DNA of 19,082 nt from Dehalococcoidia bacterium (GTDB taxonomy: Bacteria; Chloroflexota; Dehalococcoidia; GIF9; UBA5629): the NCBI GenBank assembly GCA_016927965.1, contig JAFGLP010000044.1, positions 1-19,082 of the forward strand. Reading direction: 5' to 3'. The notes under the pieces are model-generated. The model ran no database searches. It had not been told where the DNA came from and saw only the letters and a program-made list of their open reading frames with translations. The first letter of the stretch is position 1. The number at the start of each line of letters is the position of its first letter. Of this stretch, positions 1 to 7,621 are shown piece after piece. The translations under genes were made by a program, and so were the position numbers.

Positions 1-22
1 TCCCTTGAGGACCTCTTTTCAA
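1..22 (-). CDS. Start of a partial minus-strand gene, product unknown
   Basis: Only about seven codons lie inside the window. They begin at a TTG (complement of 20-22) and read L/M-K-R-G-P-Q-G towards the left edge. The support is an excellent ribosome-binding site, GGAGGTG (complement of 28-34), seven bases before the TTG. That spacing and strength match other TTG starts in this window, such as pepA and the second carB. The product cannot be determined from seven residues. A transposase at the edge of an insertion element is one guess; an ordinary gene is equally possible. Confidence 0.35.
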
Positions 23-228
23 TCTGACACCTCCGTCTTTTCTATTTTATCTGACTTTGGTGTCCGTTTTTTCCATCCTACCTCACCATGATAAAAAACG
101 ATGCTGTTATCAGCTTACCAAAGCAATCGACTACTTTCCCCATCATAATCAACCACATCCCCCCCAACTTAGCGTGCCCCTTCTCTGTTTTCATCTCAGG
201 CCCAACACATAACAGTCCCCACAACAAC

Positions 229-252
229 CATAATACTCTATAATGTATTATG
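229..252 (+). promoter_or_regulatory. Perfect inverted repeat centred on a TATAAT -10 box: candidate operator/promoter
   Basis: CATAATAC at 229-236 and GTATTATG at 245-252 are perfect 8-base inverted repeats separated by 8 bases. The spacer contains most of a consensus TATAAT (239-244). No good -35 hexamer is seen 16-18 bases upstream. Transcription from here would start near 250 and give a leader of roughly 28 bases before the gene at 279. The layout suggests a promoter occluded by a dimeric repressor; the regulator is unknown. Confidence 0.45.
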
Positions 253-278
253 CATGAACTGAAAAGAGGTGCGGGGGG

Positions 279-473
279 ATGAAAGAAGTACAAGACTTAC
301 AGAAAGAACACCATATACCCAATAATAATATAGCAAAGCAACATTCAGGCATTCTAAAGCTTATAACCTGGATACTGGCGTACGCAGTCTGGATATTTAT
401 TTTTCTCATCCCCATCATTGGGATAGTCGTGATTATTACGTTTCTACTAAAAAATAAAACAGCGTCAACATAG
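279..473 (+). CDS. Small membrane protein, 64 residues
   Basis: The protein has a polar, Gln/His/Asn-rich N-terminal part (residues 1-24). A long hydrophobic stretch follows at about residues 25-57, enough for one long or two short membrane helices, with Pro45 in the middle. The tail is short and basic (KNKTAST). The start is supported by an AGAGG ribosome-binding site at 265-269. It resembles no family I can name. It is a single-gene unit transcribed towards the minus-strand glycosylase gene, and a dyad that overlaps its likely -10 box suggests regulated expression. The reading frame, ribosome site and strongly hydrophobic C-terminal half together make it a believable gene. Confidence 0.65.
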   Translation: MKEVQDLQKEHHIPNNNIAKQHSGILKLITWILAYAVWIFIFLIPIIGIVVIITFLLKNKTAST

Positions 474-480
474 ATAAAAA

Positions 481-510
481 CAATTTTTTAAGAAAATTGG
501 GGTGCGCCCC
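481..510. terminator. Possible bidirectional terminator between convergent genes
   Basis: CAATTTT (481-487) and AAAATTG (493-499) form a perfect 7-bp stem around TTAAG. A short GGGG-TGCG-CCCC dyad (499-510) overlaps its end. The element sits between the convergent genes ending at 473 and 515. The stem is A/T-rich and therefore weak, so this is a suggestion based on position and symmetry. Confidence 0.3.
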
Positions 511-514
511 GTGC

Positions 515-856
515 TTACTCAATACTCTGCAAGCTCTTTGAATGTAACTCATATCTTTCCCTGCAGCGGGGGCACCGGTACATCAGGTCATTGAACGACG
601 ACGTCACATTTATGGGAGTGGACCTGCCCTTATATCTGGCAATCTTGCTGCGATGCGAAAAACCCCTGAGCTTCATTTCCCGTGCTATACGGTCGTGCCT
701 TTTTGTGAGTGAAGCAGCATCAAATAAATTGTTCCTTATATAGCCTGAAACGGATTTATCCCTCTCGAGGCAGCCTGCAAACATGTGGCATTCAACATGT
801 TCGCCGAGCAGGTGCCTGTCGCACATATATCTGGGGTCTACCATCCATAATCTCAT
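515..856 (-). CDS. Pyrimidine-dimer DNA glycosylase, T4 endonuclease V-like
   Basis: This 113-residue protein fits the Pyr_excise family, small helical enzymes that flip and excise the 5' base of UV-induced pyrimidine dimers and then nick the abasic site. Its N-terminus, MRLWMVDPRYMCDRHLLGEH, aligns with T4 endonuclease V around the conserved H-L-x-x-E-x-x-E pattern (H15, L16, E19, E22). E22 falls at the position of the T4 catalytic Glu23. Lys/Arg-rich stretches at 51-77 fit DNA binding. The C-terminal CPRC pair (positions 95-98) is a possible half zinc site not present in the phage enzyme. The ATG at 854-856 has only a weak ribosome site; M5 is an alternative, but the family pattern favours M1. 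It is divergent from the Cys-rich gene at 1021. The family call is from remembered sequences. The substrate in this organism is not shown. Confidence 0.75.
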   Translation of the reverse strand: MRLWMVDPRYMCDRHLLGEHVECHMFAGCLERDKSVSGYIRNNLFDAASLTKRHDRIAREMKLRGFSHRSKIARYKGRSTPINVTSSFNDLMYRCPRCRERYELHSKSLQSIE

Positions 857-1020
857 TTCTTATCAGTTCTATTTTACTTCTTTTCTCTCATGGCTCCGCA
901 ACCGATATAACCAAATCGGTCATGCTAATGACCCTTTTAGTCATTCCCTGCATGCTCAATTTATGTAAAACTTAATAATCAGAGAAATAATATAGCCAGC
1001 AATAGCAAGGAGTACCAAAG

Positions 1021-1179
1021 ATGTCTTGTAAATGCGTTGAATGCGGAGGAAGAATAGACTGTGATTCTATTATCTGCACCACATGCCTGGCCGAGATCAT
1101 CGAAAAGGTAAATTCAAAGAACAGGCCCGCTGAAAATACCGAGTCGCCAAACCGCAAAATCGAAGTTAGTAATCGATAA
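1021..1179 (+). CDS. Tiny Cys-rich (zinc-finger-like) protein, 52 residues
   Basis: The ATG at 1021 is preceded by AAGGAG at 1007-1012, eight bases away, and the frame closes at TAA 1177-1179. The N-terminal 22 residues hold six cysteines in the order C3-x-C5-xx-C8-x5-C14-x4-C19-xx-C22. The two CxxC pairs look like a small zinc-binding knuckle pair. A short helix-prone segment (LAEIIEKV, 23-30) and a polar tail follow. Proteins of this kind are often single-domain zinc fingers or adaptor peptides. No specific family or function can be given. It is co-directional with the hypothetical gene at 1224, 44 bases downstream. Confidence 0.6.
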   Translation: MSCKCVECGGRIDCDSIICTTCLAEIIEKVNSKNRPAENTESPNRKIEVSNR

Positions 1180-1223
1180 GAACACAAAAGGCGGCATACA
1201 TATGTATTGGAATATGAGGGAAA

Positions 1224-1469
1224 ATGGTAACTGATTCAGCTTTATATATCAGCCAGCTAAAAACAGTCTCAGCTAACTCCGGCAGCAATGCCTATGTAAG
1301 AAAGTGGGCCCAGCTCTGGCTTGATGAAATTGAATTCCAGGTAGGTCTGACTTCCCGTTCCAGAGAAACGCTGACCCGCTTAAACGTCTGTTCATATATT
1401 GAGCCTGAGCAAGCAACAGCTTTATCCTTACCATTCAATCACCATGCTGCATCCCAGCCTGCCGGTTAA
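1224..1469 (+). CDS. Hypothetical protein, 81 residues
   Basis: The product is soluble, with no cysteine pair, signal or membrane segment of note. The central part (about 22-56) looks helical (YVRKWAQLWLDEIEFQVGL) and the C-terminal third is Ala/His/Pro-rich. A GAGGG ribosome site (1216-1220) lies only three bases before the ATG, which is tight. The gene ends convergently with the MBL gene: the bases TTAA at 1466-1469 supply a TAA stop on both strands, an economical arrangement. I do not recognise the family. The frame could be fortuitous, but its codon pattern resembles that of its neighbours. Confidence 0.5.
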   Translation: MVTDSALYISQLKTVSANSGSNAYVRKWAQLWLDEIEFQVGLTSRSRETLTRLNVCSYIEPEQATALSLPFNHHAASQPAG

Positions 1470-2383
1470 TTCACGACTATATCTGATTCTCTCAGGATAT
1501 TGCGCACTTCCGCCCTAGCAACCTGGTACATTACATCCTCGTTGAGGAAGCTGAATTTATCAATTGACAGGCGTTCCCGGACTACCCATTTGAATGTTTT
1601 TTCAAAATCCATTTCCTTTTTATACATTTCCACAATCATCTGTCCCCAATCCTCAGCCCTTTTAAGGCTGTTCAATAGCACTTTTTGGGCATCCGGCCCG
1701 ACTAATGCTGCCATGTGTTCAAACCCGCAAATTTCCACATCATACTTAATTAGTTTCTTCAAAGATTCTTTGTATAAAGCAAAATCATATTGCGGGGAGG
1801 GTATGGTCAGTTTATCCACGCTGCCCAACGGCGCAGGGGCAGCATCGCTGGGGAAAATCGCTTTCAATCCCGGTATATAAACGGATATATCTCCGGCCGA
1901 GTGTCCGGCCGTTTCAATAAATTCCACTTTCACCCCGCCGCCCAGATTAATTACTGTCGAGTCATCCACCGTCTCATCAATGGTTATTGAATCGATCTTC
2001 AGGTTCATTTTTTCATACTGGTCCCTGATACCATGGTAGTCAATCATAAACAGATTGACTGCTTCCATATAGTCAATAATTTTCTGTTTACTGAAGAGCT
2101 TTTGTGAAGCCTTTGCAGCCAGCACTTTCATTCCGGGATACTTCCTTTTCAAATACGGTACTGCGCCGCAATGATCAAAGTGAGGATGCATGACTACCAG
2201 GTACTGAATGCCGTTATTACTTGCACCCATCTCATTAAGCTGTTTCTCCAATGATGGCGCCAACCAGTTCATACCACCGCCTACAATCATGGAATCTTTA
2301 CCTTTGATAAGATACATCATACACATGGTCTCTCCCAGCAAATAAAGTCCTTCAGCAATTTGACCGGGTTTATCTATCAGCAT
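1466..2383 (-). CDS. Metallo-beta-lactamase fold hydrolase, 305 residues
   Basis: The protein has the MBL-fold dinuclear metal site: HxHxDH as H66-P-H68-F-D70-H71, then H161 in AGHSAGD, D180 in FPSD and a late H223 in GFEH. The N-terminal strand that usually reads IDTG is instead IVGGG (33-37). A helical C-terminal part from about 230 to 305 extends beyond the fold and could pack on the active site or dimerise. This arrangement is typical of glyoxalase II-like and other broad-substrate MBL enzymes; the substrate is not evident. The ATG start has a GGGAGA ribosome site six bases upstream. A promoter with TTGCCA and TAAACT boxes lies upstream. The gene is divergent from the membrane protein at 2522. 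Confidence 0.85.
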   Translation of the reverse strand: MLIDKPGQIAEGLYLLGETMCMMYLIKGKDSMIVGGGMNWLAPSLEKQLNEMGASNNGIQYLVVMHPHFDHCGAVPYLKRKYPGMKVLAAKASQKLFSKQKIIDYMEAVNLFMIDYHGIRDQYEKMNLKIDSITIDETVDDSTVINLGGGVKVEFIETAGHSAGDISVYIPGLKAIFPSDAAPAPLGSVDKLTIPSPQYDFALYKESLKKLIKYDVEICGFEHMAALVGPDAQKVLLNSLKRAEDWGQMIVEMYKKEMDFEKTFKWVVRERLSIDKFSFLNEDVMYQVARAEVRNILRESDIVVN

Positions 2384-2407
2384 GCGTTTCTCCCAAATAA
2401 AAACAGA

Positions 2408-2442
2408 TAAACTAGTTTAGACAAATATGCAGTCGCTGGCAA
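2408..2442 (-). promoter_or_regulatory. Candidate promoter of the MBL gene with palindromic -10 region
   Basis: On the minus strand a TTGCCA -35 (complement of 2437-2442) and a TAAACT -10 (complement of 2414-2419) are separated by exactly 17 bases. Transcription would begin near 2407, giving a leader of about 24 bases. The -10 is embedded in a perfect 12-base palindrome, TAAACTAGTTTA (2408-2419), which could serve as an operator. The call rests on hexamer match and spacing only. Confidence 0.45.
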
Positions 2443-2521
2443 AATTTGTTATATCTGCAATATTGACAGTTACTGCTACAATTAAATGCACGGGTCCAAA
2501 CATTTAACGGAGCTAATAGTT

Positions 2522-2881
2522 ATGAAACTCACCTGGAAACCGGTCATGGCCGGTATACTTGATATAGTCGGAGGGGCTATCGGTATGGTGGGAGGCCTCT
2601 ATATAGTTGTGCTCTCGTCACTTTTCCGCGTCATCCGCGAATTAATCCAGATTGATCCTCATCTTGTTTTCACGATAGAGCAGGTTATCTCAAGCATTAT
2701 AGCAGTGCCTTTCGTAGTAGTATTAATCGGCATCACAGCCATCATAGGCGGTGTATACGCCTTACAGAGAAGAATCTGGGCACTGGCCCTGGCCGGAGCA
2801 ATCTGCTCATGTGTAGTATTTCCTTTCTTCGGGCTGCCGTCCATTATCATCACTGCGCTCGCCCGGGAAGAATTCAATTAA
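2522..2881 (+). CDS. Multi-pass membrane protein, 119 residues
   Basis: Three to four hydrophobic segments are visible, at about residues 7-32, 49-73 (possibly two, merging into the next), 75-82 and 84-108. Gly-rich patches (GGAIGMVGG, IIGGVYAL) are typical of small integral membrane proteins of unknown function related to DUF4064-like families. The ATG at 2522 is preferred over the in-frame ATG at 2486. It has GGAG at 2509-2512 about nine bases upstream and gives the positively charged MKLTWKP start expected of this type; the longer form adds 12 polar residues without a ribosome site. It is 24 bases upstream of rnc and may be co-transcribed with it. Function is unknown. Confidence 0.7.
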   Translation: MKLTWKPVMAGILDIVGGAIGMVGGLYIVVLSSLFRVIRELIQIDPHLVFTIEQVISSIIAVPFVVVLIGITAIIGGVYALQRRIWALALAGAICSCVVFPFFGLPSIIITALAREEFN

Positions 2882-2905
2882 TACGATTTATTTCCCGCTA
2901 TTTTT

Positions 2906-3622
2906 ATGTATCTGGAGACCGGAAATTTGCATGGATTAAGCAACTTAGAATCCTTACTCGGAACAGATTTTACCAACAAAGCCCTGCTTAAACAGGCTTT
3001 CGTACACAGTTCTTACCTTAACGAAAACCCGGGTTCGGGTTTAAATGATAATCAGCGCATGGAGTTTCTGGGAGATTCGCTGCTAAACTTCATTATCGCC
3101 GAAAAGCTGTTTCACGAATTCCCAAATCTGCCTGAAGGTAAATTGACCGAGATCAGGGTGTCTTTTGTCAGGCAGGAGAAGCTTGCCGAAAAAGCTTCTG
3201 TTCTAAAACTGGGAGACATGATGCTCCTGGGCAAAGGAGAAGACCTTTCCGGAGGAAGAACTAAAAGGAATAATCTGGCAGACACTTTTGAAGCGCTGGT
3301 GGCAGCTATCTATCTGGATAAAGGCATAGAGCCCACCAGGAATTTTATTTTTAAGTATTTCTCCGCTGATATCGATGCCGTAAAGTCAGGACAAATTGCG
3401 CTCAACTTCAAGGCACTGCTGCAGGAGTGGACACAGGCTGAGTTAAAACTCCTGCCGCACTATGAAATCGTGGAAGCGACAGGGCCTGACCATGACCGCA
3501 TATTCTTTGTATCCGTATCTGTTGGAGATGTCGTCCTTTCTATCGGATCAGGCAAAAGCAAAAAGATTGCGGAATCCGAGGCTGCCCGCCTTGCTTTGAG
3601 TAAGATATCCGGCAAACCCTGA
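2906..3622 (+). CDS. rnc: Ribonuclease III
   Basis: This endonuclease processes rRNA precursors and other double-stranded RNA as a homodimer. The signature NQRMEFLGDSL (49-59) carries the metal and catalytic residues E53 and D57. E77, D126 (in LADTFEAL) and E129 complete the acidic set, so the protein should be active. A double-stranded RNA-binding domain covers about 164-235, ending in the typical KKIAESEAARLAL. The length of 238 is normal. The ATG at 2906 has no visible ribosome site. A TTG at codon 8 (2927-2929) has GGAGA (2913-2917) upstream and gives an N-terminus closer to the usual length, so the true start is uncertain by seven residues. It converges on the minus-strand MBL gene with a 2-base gap, leaving no room for a dedicated terminator. 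Confidence 0.93.
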   Translation: MYLETGNLHGLSNLESLLGTDFTNKALLKQAFVHSSYLNENPGSGLNDNQRMEFLGDSLLNFIIAEKLFHEFPNLPEGKLTEIRVSFVRQEKLAEKASVLKLGDMMLLGKGEDLSGGRTKRNNLADTFEALVAAIYLDKGIEPTRNFIFKYFSADIDAVKSGQIALNFKALLQEWTQAELKLLPHYEIVEATGPDHDRIFFVSVSVGDVVLSIGSGKSKKIAESEAARLALSKISGKP

Positions 3623-3624
3623 TA

Positions 3625-4278
3625 TTAAGCCTGGCCGCTGTATTTTAAAATCAGTACTTCGCTTTCCTCGGGCAACTTCCCGGATGAAAATTCCACTTCA
3701 TTAGAATCAAGTTTTCTAACGTGTTTTTTCCCTTTAATGAAATCATCGGCCGTCGACTTTAGCCACTGGCACCTGTCGGTTTTATAGTGCATCGGTATTG
3801 CCACCCGCGGTTTAACATCTTCGTATACCAGGGTGGCGCCTGCCGCATTCAGTGTAAATGATCCGCCAATAGGGATCAGTAGCACATCAACTTTGCCCAG
3901 CGCTTTAATTTCAGAAGAGCTGAGCTGATGCCCCAGGTCACCCAGGTGGCATATATTCACTGAATTCACGGTAAAACAGAAAATCGTGTTGGAACCTCTT
4001 TCTTTTCCCTTGTTTTCATCGTGGTAGGAGCCAACCGTTCTTATCACGATATCCTGCATGGTCTTCTGGGCTGCCCCTTTCAACACAGCGGGCCTGCCCA
4101 ACACAGCATCGACGTCATTATGGTCATTATGCTCATGGCTGACCGTGATAATATCAACGCTTCCGGTAACCCGGGGATAACTTAAACTGGTATCTCTGTG
4201 GAATGGGTCCGTGAGGATTTTTACCCCCTTGTCCGACGTTATTAAAAAACAGGAATGACCGATCCATTTTATTTTCAC
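3625..4278 (-). CDS. UlaG/YtkL-like metal-dependent hydrolase (MBL fold)
   Basis: This 217-residue protein opens with MKIKWIGHSCFLI, the usual start of the UPF0173/UlaG-like branch of the MBL superfamily. The metal motif is H48-E-H50-N-D52-H53. H86, D114 (HLGDLGH) and H164 (IPMHY) complete the site. The family includes L-ascorbate-6-phosphate lactonase and many enzymes of unknown substrate, so no specific reaction can be assigned. The start is GTG (complement of 4276-4278), supported by a strong GGGAGGT ribosome site upstream. It lies 14 bases downstream of pepA on the same strand and is almost certainly co-transcribed with it. No signal peptide is present, so it should be cytoplasmic. Confidence 0.85.
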   Translation of the reverse strand: MKIKWIGHSCFLITSDKGVKILTDPFHRDTSLSYPRVTGSVDIITVSHEHNDHNDVDAVLGRPAVLKGAAQKTMQDIVIRTVGSYHDENKGKERGSNTIFCFTVNSVNICHLGDLGHQLSSSEIKALGKVDVLLIPIGGSFTLNAAGATLVYEDVKPRVAIPMHYKTDRCQWLKSTADDFIKGKKHVRKLDSNEVEFSSGKLPEESEVLILKYSGQA

Positions 4279-4292
4279 TTGCGACCTCCCCG

Positions 4293-5798
4293 CTATTTTT
4301 TCTTACTTATAGCCATAGCGAGATTAACCAGAGTCATCACCCCAAATCCCGTTGCCCCTTTTACCCAGATACCCTTGATCTTTTCAGACATGAAAGGTGC
4401 CGCTATATCCAGATGGACCCAGGGCATCTTCCCGACGAACTCCTGCAGGAACAGAGCCGCCGTTATAGCGCCGCCATATCTGCCGCCGGAATTCTTAATA
4501 TCGGCAACATCACTTTTGTTTAGCTCTTTGTAATCATCCGGCAAGGGCATTTGCCAGAGCATCTCACCCGCTTTATCAGCTGCCGTCTTCACGCTGTCAG
4601 CAACTTTTTGATTATTAGCAAATAACCCTGCGTATTGGTCACCCAGCGCTACATGGCAGGCGCCGGTCAGTGTAGCCAGATCTATTAGTGGAGAAATACC
4701 GTTTTTAACAGCGTATGAAAGCGCGTCAGCCAGGATCAAACGTCCCTCTGCATCTGTGTTGATCACCTCGATAGTCTTGCCGTTAGCCGCCCTGATAACA
4801 TCACCAGGCTTTAATGCGCGCCCTCCCGGCAGGTTTTCCGTAGCAGGCACAATTGCAGTCACATTGACTTTCAGCTTCATAGCAGCGATGGCGCCTATGG
4901 CAGCAATAACTGCCGCCCCCCCTGCCATATCACCCTTCATGTCAGCCATGTGTTCCTGTGCCTTCAACGAAATTCCCCCGGAATCAAAAGTCAAGCCCTT
5001 GCCGATAAAGCCAACTGCTTTTTTATCGGAGGGGTCTCCCCTATATTTAAGGACAATAAATTTGGGAAGCTGACTCGTTCCTTGCGCCACCCCCAGTAAC
5101 GCACCCATTTTCTCTTTCTCCATCCCGGCCCTGTCCAGTACTATTATGTCAATGCCGTGCTTCCTGGCCAGTTCACCTGCAACATGCGCCATATGTGAAG
5201 GCGTCATATAGTTAGCAGGCTCATTGACCATGTCGCGAGCCATCATCACTGCTTGACTGATAACTATTCCCCGTTCCACCCCTTTCTTGACTGAATTTAA
5301 TTTCGTTTTATCTTTTTCCAGTATAGCTACTTCAGCAACATCTAAATTCTCATTATTCTTCGTCAGGTGCCTTCTGAACCGGTATCCCCCCAACATGAAA
5401 CCCTCTACGATAGCCTGGGCGGCAATATCAGCATCAACGCCTCCTGCACCCGCGCCATGCAGAATAGTTGCAACTGATCCACATTTATGCTGCCGCAACA
5501 TACGTACTGCCTCCCCCATGGCATTGCGCACTTTATCGGCATTAAATTCCGCTCTCTTCCCAAGGCCAGCTACCAGCACTAACCTGGACGGCAACTTACC
5601 AAGCGTGTAAATCACACGATTTTCACCCTGCTTTCCCTTAATTTCTCCAGCTTTTATCAGATCGCTGATTGCCTTTCCCAACGCCTTATCAACAGCAGCA
5701 GTAGCGCCCGCCGGGACTTTAACATCCTCAAATAGATTCACTACTACCGCGTCGCATTTTATCGAACAGATGTCGCCGGCTTTTACCTGAAATTTCAA
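4293..5798 (-). CDS. pepA: Leucyl aminopeptidase, M17 family
   Basis: This cytosolic metallopeptidase removes N-terminal residues from peptides, usually as a hexamer. The C-terminal catalytic domain carries the two-metal site K267, D272, D290, D349 and E351, with catalytic K279 and R353; the M17 signature NTDAEGRL is at 347-354. The N-terminal macro-like domain (about 1-165) is present, and the total of 501 residues is normal. The start is TTG (complement of 5796-5798) with a strong GGAGG site (complement of 5803-5807) upstream. An ATG start is not available nearby with comparable support. It is the first gene of a two-gene minus-strand unit with the MBL protein and is divergent from the pyrimidine operon. 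Some PepA proteins also bind DNA and repress carAB in enterobacteria; nothing in this sequence shows that role here. Confidence 0.93.
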   Translation of the reverse strand: MKFQVKAGDICSIKCDAVVVNLFEDVKVPAGATAAVDKALGKAISDLIKAGEIKGKQGENRVIYTLGKLPSRLVLVAGLGKRAEFNADKVRNAMGEAVRMLRQHKCGSVATILHGAGAGGVDADIAAQAIVEGFMLGGYRFRRHLTKNNENLDVAEVAILEKDKTKLNSVKKGVERGIVISQAVMMARDMVNEPANYMTPSHMAHVAGELARKHGIDIIVLDRAGMEKEKMGALLGVAQGTSQLPKFIVLKYRGDPSDKKAVGFIGKGLTFDSGGISLKAQEHMADMKGDMAGGAAVIAAIGAIAAMKLKVNVTAIVPATENLPGGRALKPGDVIRAANGKTIEVINTDAEGRLILADALSYAVKNGISPLIDLATLTGACHVALGDQYAGLFANNQKVADSVKTAADKAGEMLWQMPLPDDYKELNKSDVADIKNSGGRYGGAITAALFLQEFVGKMPWVHLDIAAPFMSEKIKGIWVKGATGFGVMTLVNLAMAISKKK

Positions 5799-5837
5799 TT
5801 TTTCCTCCAGTTGGATTTAATAAAGATCTCTATTGTC

Positions 5838-5874
5838 CTTAAGTATTTTATTCCAAATACTGACACTTAAGTAT
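5838..5874. repeat. Direct repeats CTTAAGTAT plus internal inverted repeat in the pepA leader
   Basis: CTTAAGTAT occurs at 5838-5846 and again at 5866-5874, 28 bases apart. Between and overlapping them, AGTATTT (5842-5848) and AAATACT (5855-5861) form a 7-bp dyad around TATTCC. The element lies 40-76 bases upstream of the pepA start, where a 5' leader or promoter would be, and could bind a regulator or fold in the transcript. The region is A/T-rich, so chance is possible. Confidence 0.35.
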
Positions 5875-5897
5875 ATTACGTTCCTATATGTTTCACC

Positions 5898-5926
5898 AGT
5901 CTATTTATTGATTAATTATCAATCAA
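5898..5926 (-). promoter_or_regulatory. pepA: Weak candidate promoter for pepA
   Basis: On the minus strand TTGATT (complement of 5921-5926) and TAGACT (complement of 5898-5903) are spaced by 17 bases. They would give a leader of about 95 bases before the TTG start of pepA. The -35 abuts the -35 of the divergent pyr promoter inside the dyad ATTGAT-N5-ATCAAT (5907-5923). The -10 match is moderate, so confidence is low. Confidence 0.3.
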
Positions 5927-5936
5927 ATGATATTAT
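5908..5936 (+). promoter_or_regulatory. Candidate promoter of the pyrimidine operon
   Basis: TTGATT (5908-5913) and TATTAT (5931-5936) are separated by exactly 17 bases and match the housekeeping consensus at five and five positions out of six or close to it. Transcription would start near 5943, just before the PyrR-binding element, giving a leader of about 124 bases to the pyrR ATG. The position relative to the attenuator supports the call. Confidence 0.55.
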
Positions 5937-5950
5937 TATAGAAAATTAAC

Positions 5951-5970
5951 CTTTAAGTCAGCCCGGCGAG

Positions 5971-5980
<10 letters not shown>
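5951..5980 (+). promoter_or_regulatory. PyrR-binding hairpin (anti-antiterminator) of the pyr leader
   Basis: CAGCC (5959-5963) and GGCTG (5970-5974) form a stem closed by G5957-C5976 and T5958-G5975, with the hexaloop CGGCGA (5964-5969). The stretch 5962-5971 reads CCCGGCGAGG and matches the conserved PyrR-binding core UCCNGNGAGG except for a first-position C that gives a better pair. The flanks CTTTAA and CAAGGG also resemble the Bacillus sites. From what is known of the family, UMP-bound PyrR stabilises this hairpin. Its position directly before a gene that encodes PyrR is strong support. Confidence 0.85.

Positions 5981-7617
<1,637 letters not shown>

Positions 7618-7621
<4 letters not shown>

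Noticed and set aside
78..293. Minus-strand frame of 71 codons before the first small gene
   Set aside because: It overlaps the ribosome site and start of the well-supported gene at 279, has no ribosome site of its own and an unlikely composition.
709..975. Plus-strand frames across the glycosylase gene (709-975 and 783-968)
   Set aside because: They are antisense to a recognisable Pyr_excise protein and lack a ribosome site.
972..1187. Minus-strand frame opposite the Cys-rich gene
   Set aside because: The plus-strand reading has a strong ribosome site and a meaningful Cys pattern; the minus-strand frame has neither.
2486..2521. Longer start for the membrane protein
   Set aside because: No ribosome site precedes ATG 2486; ATG 2522 has GGAG at a good distance and a normal membrane-protein N-terminus.
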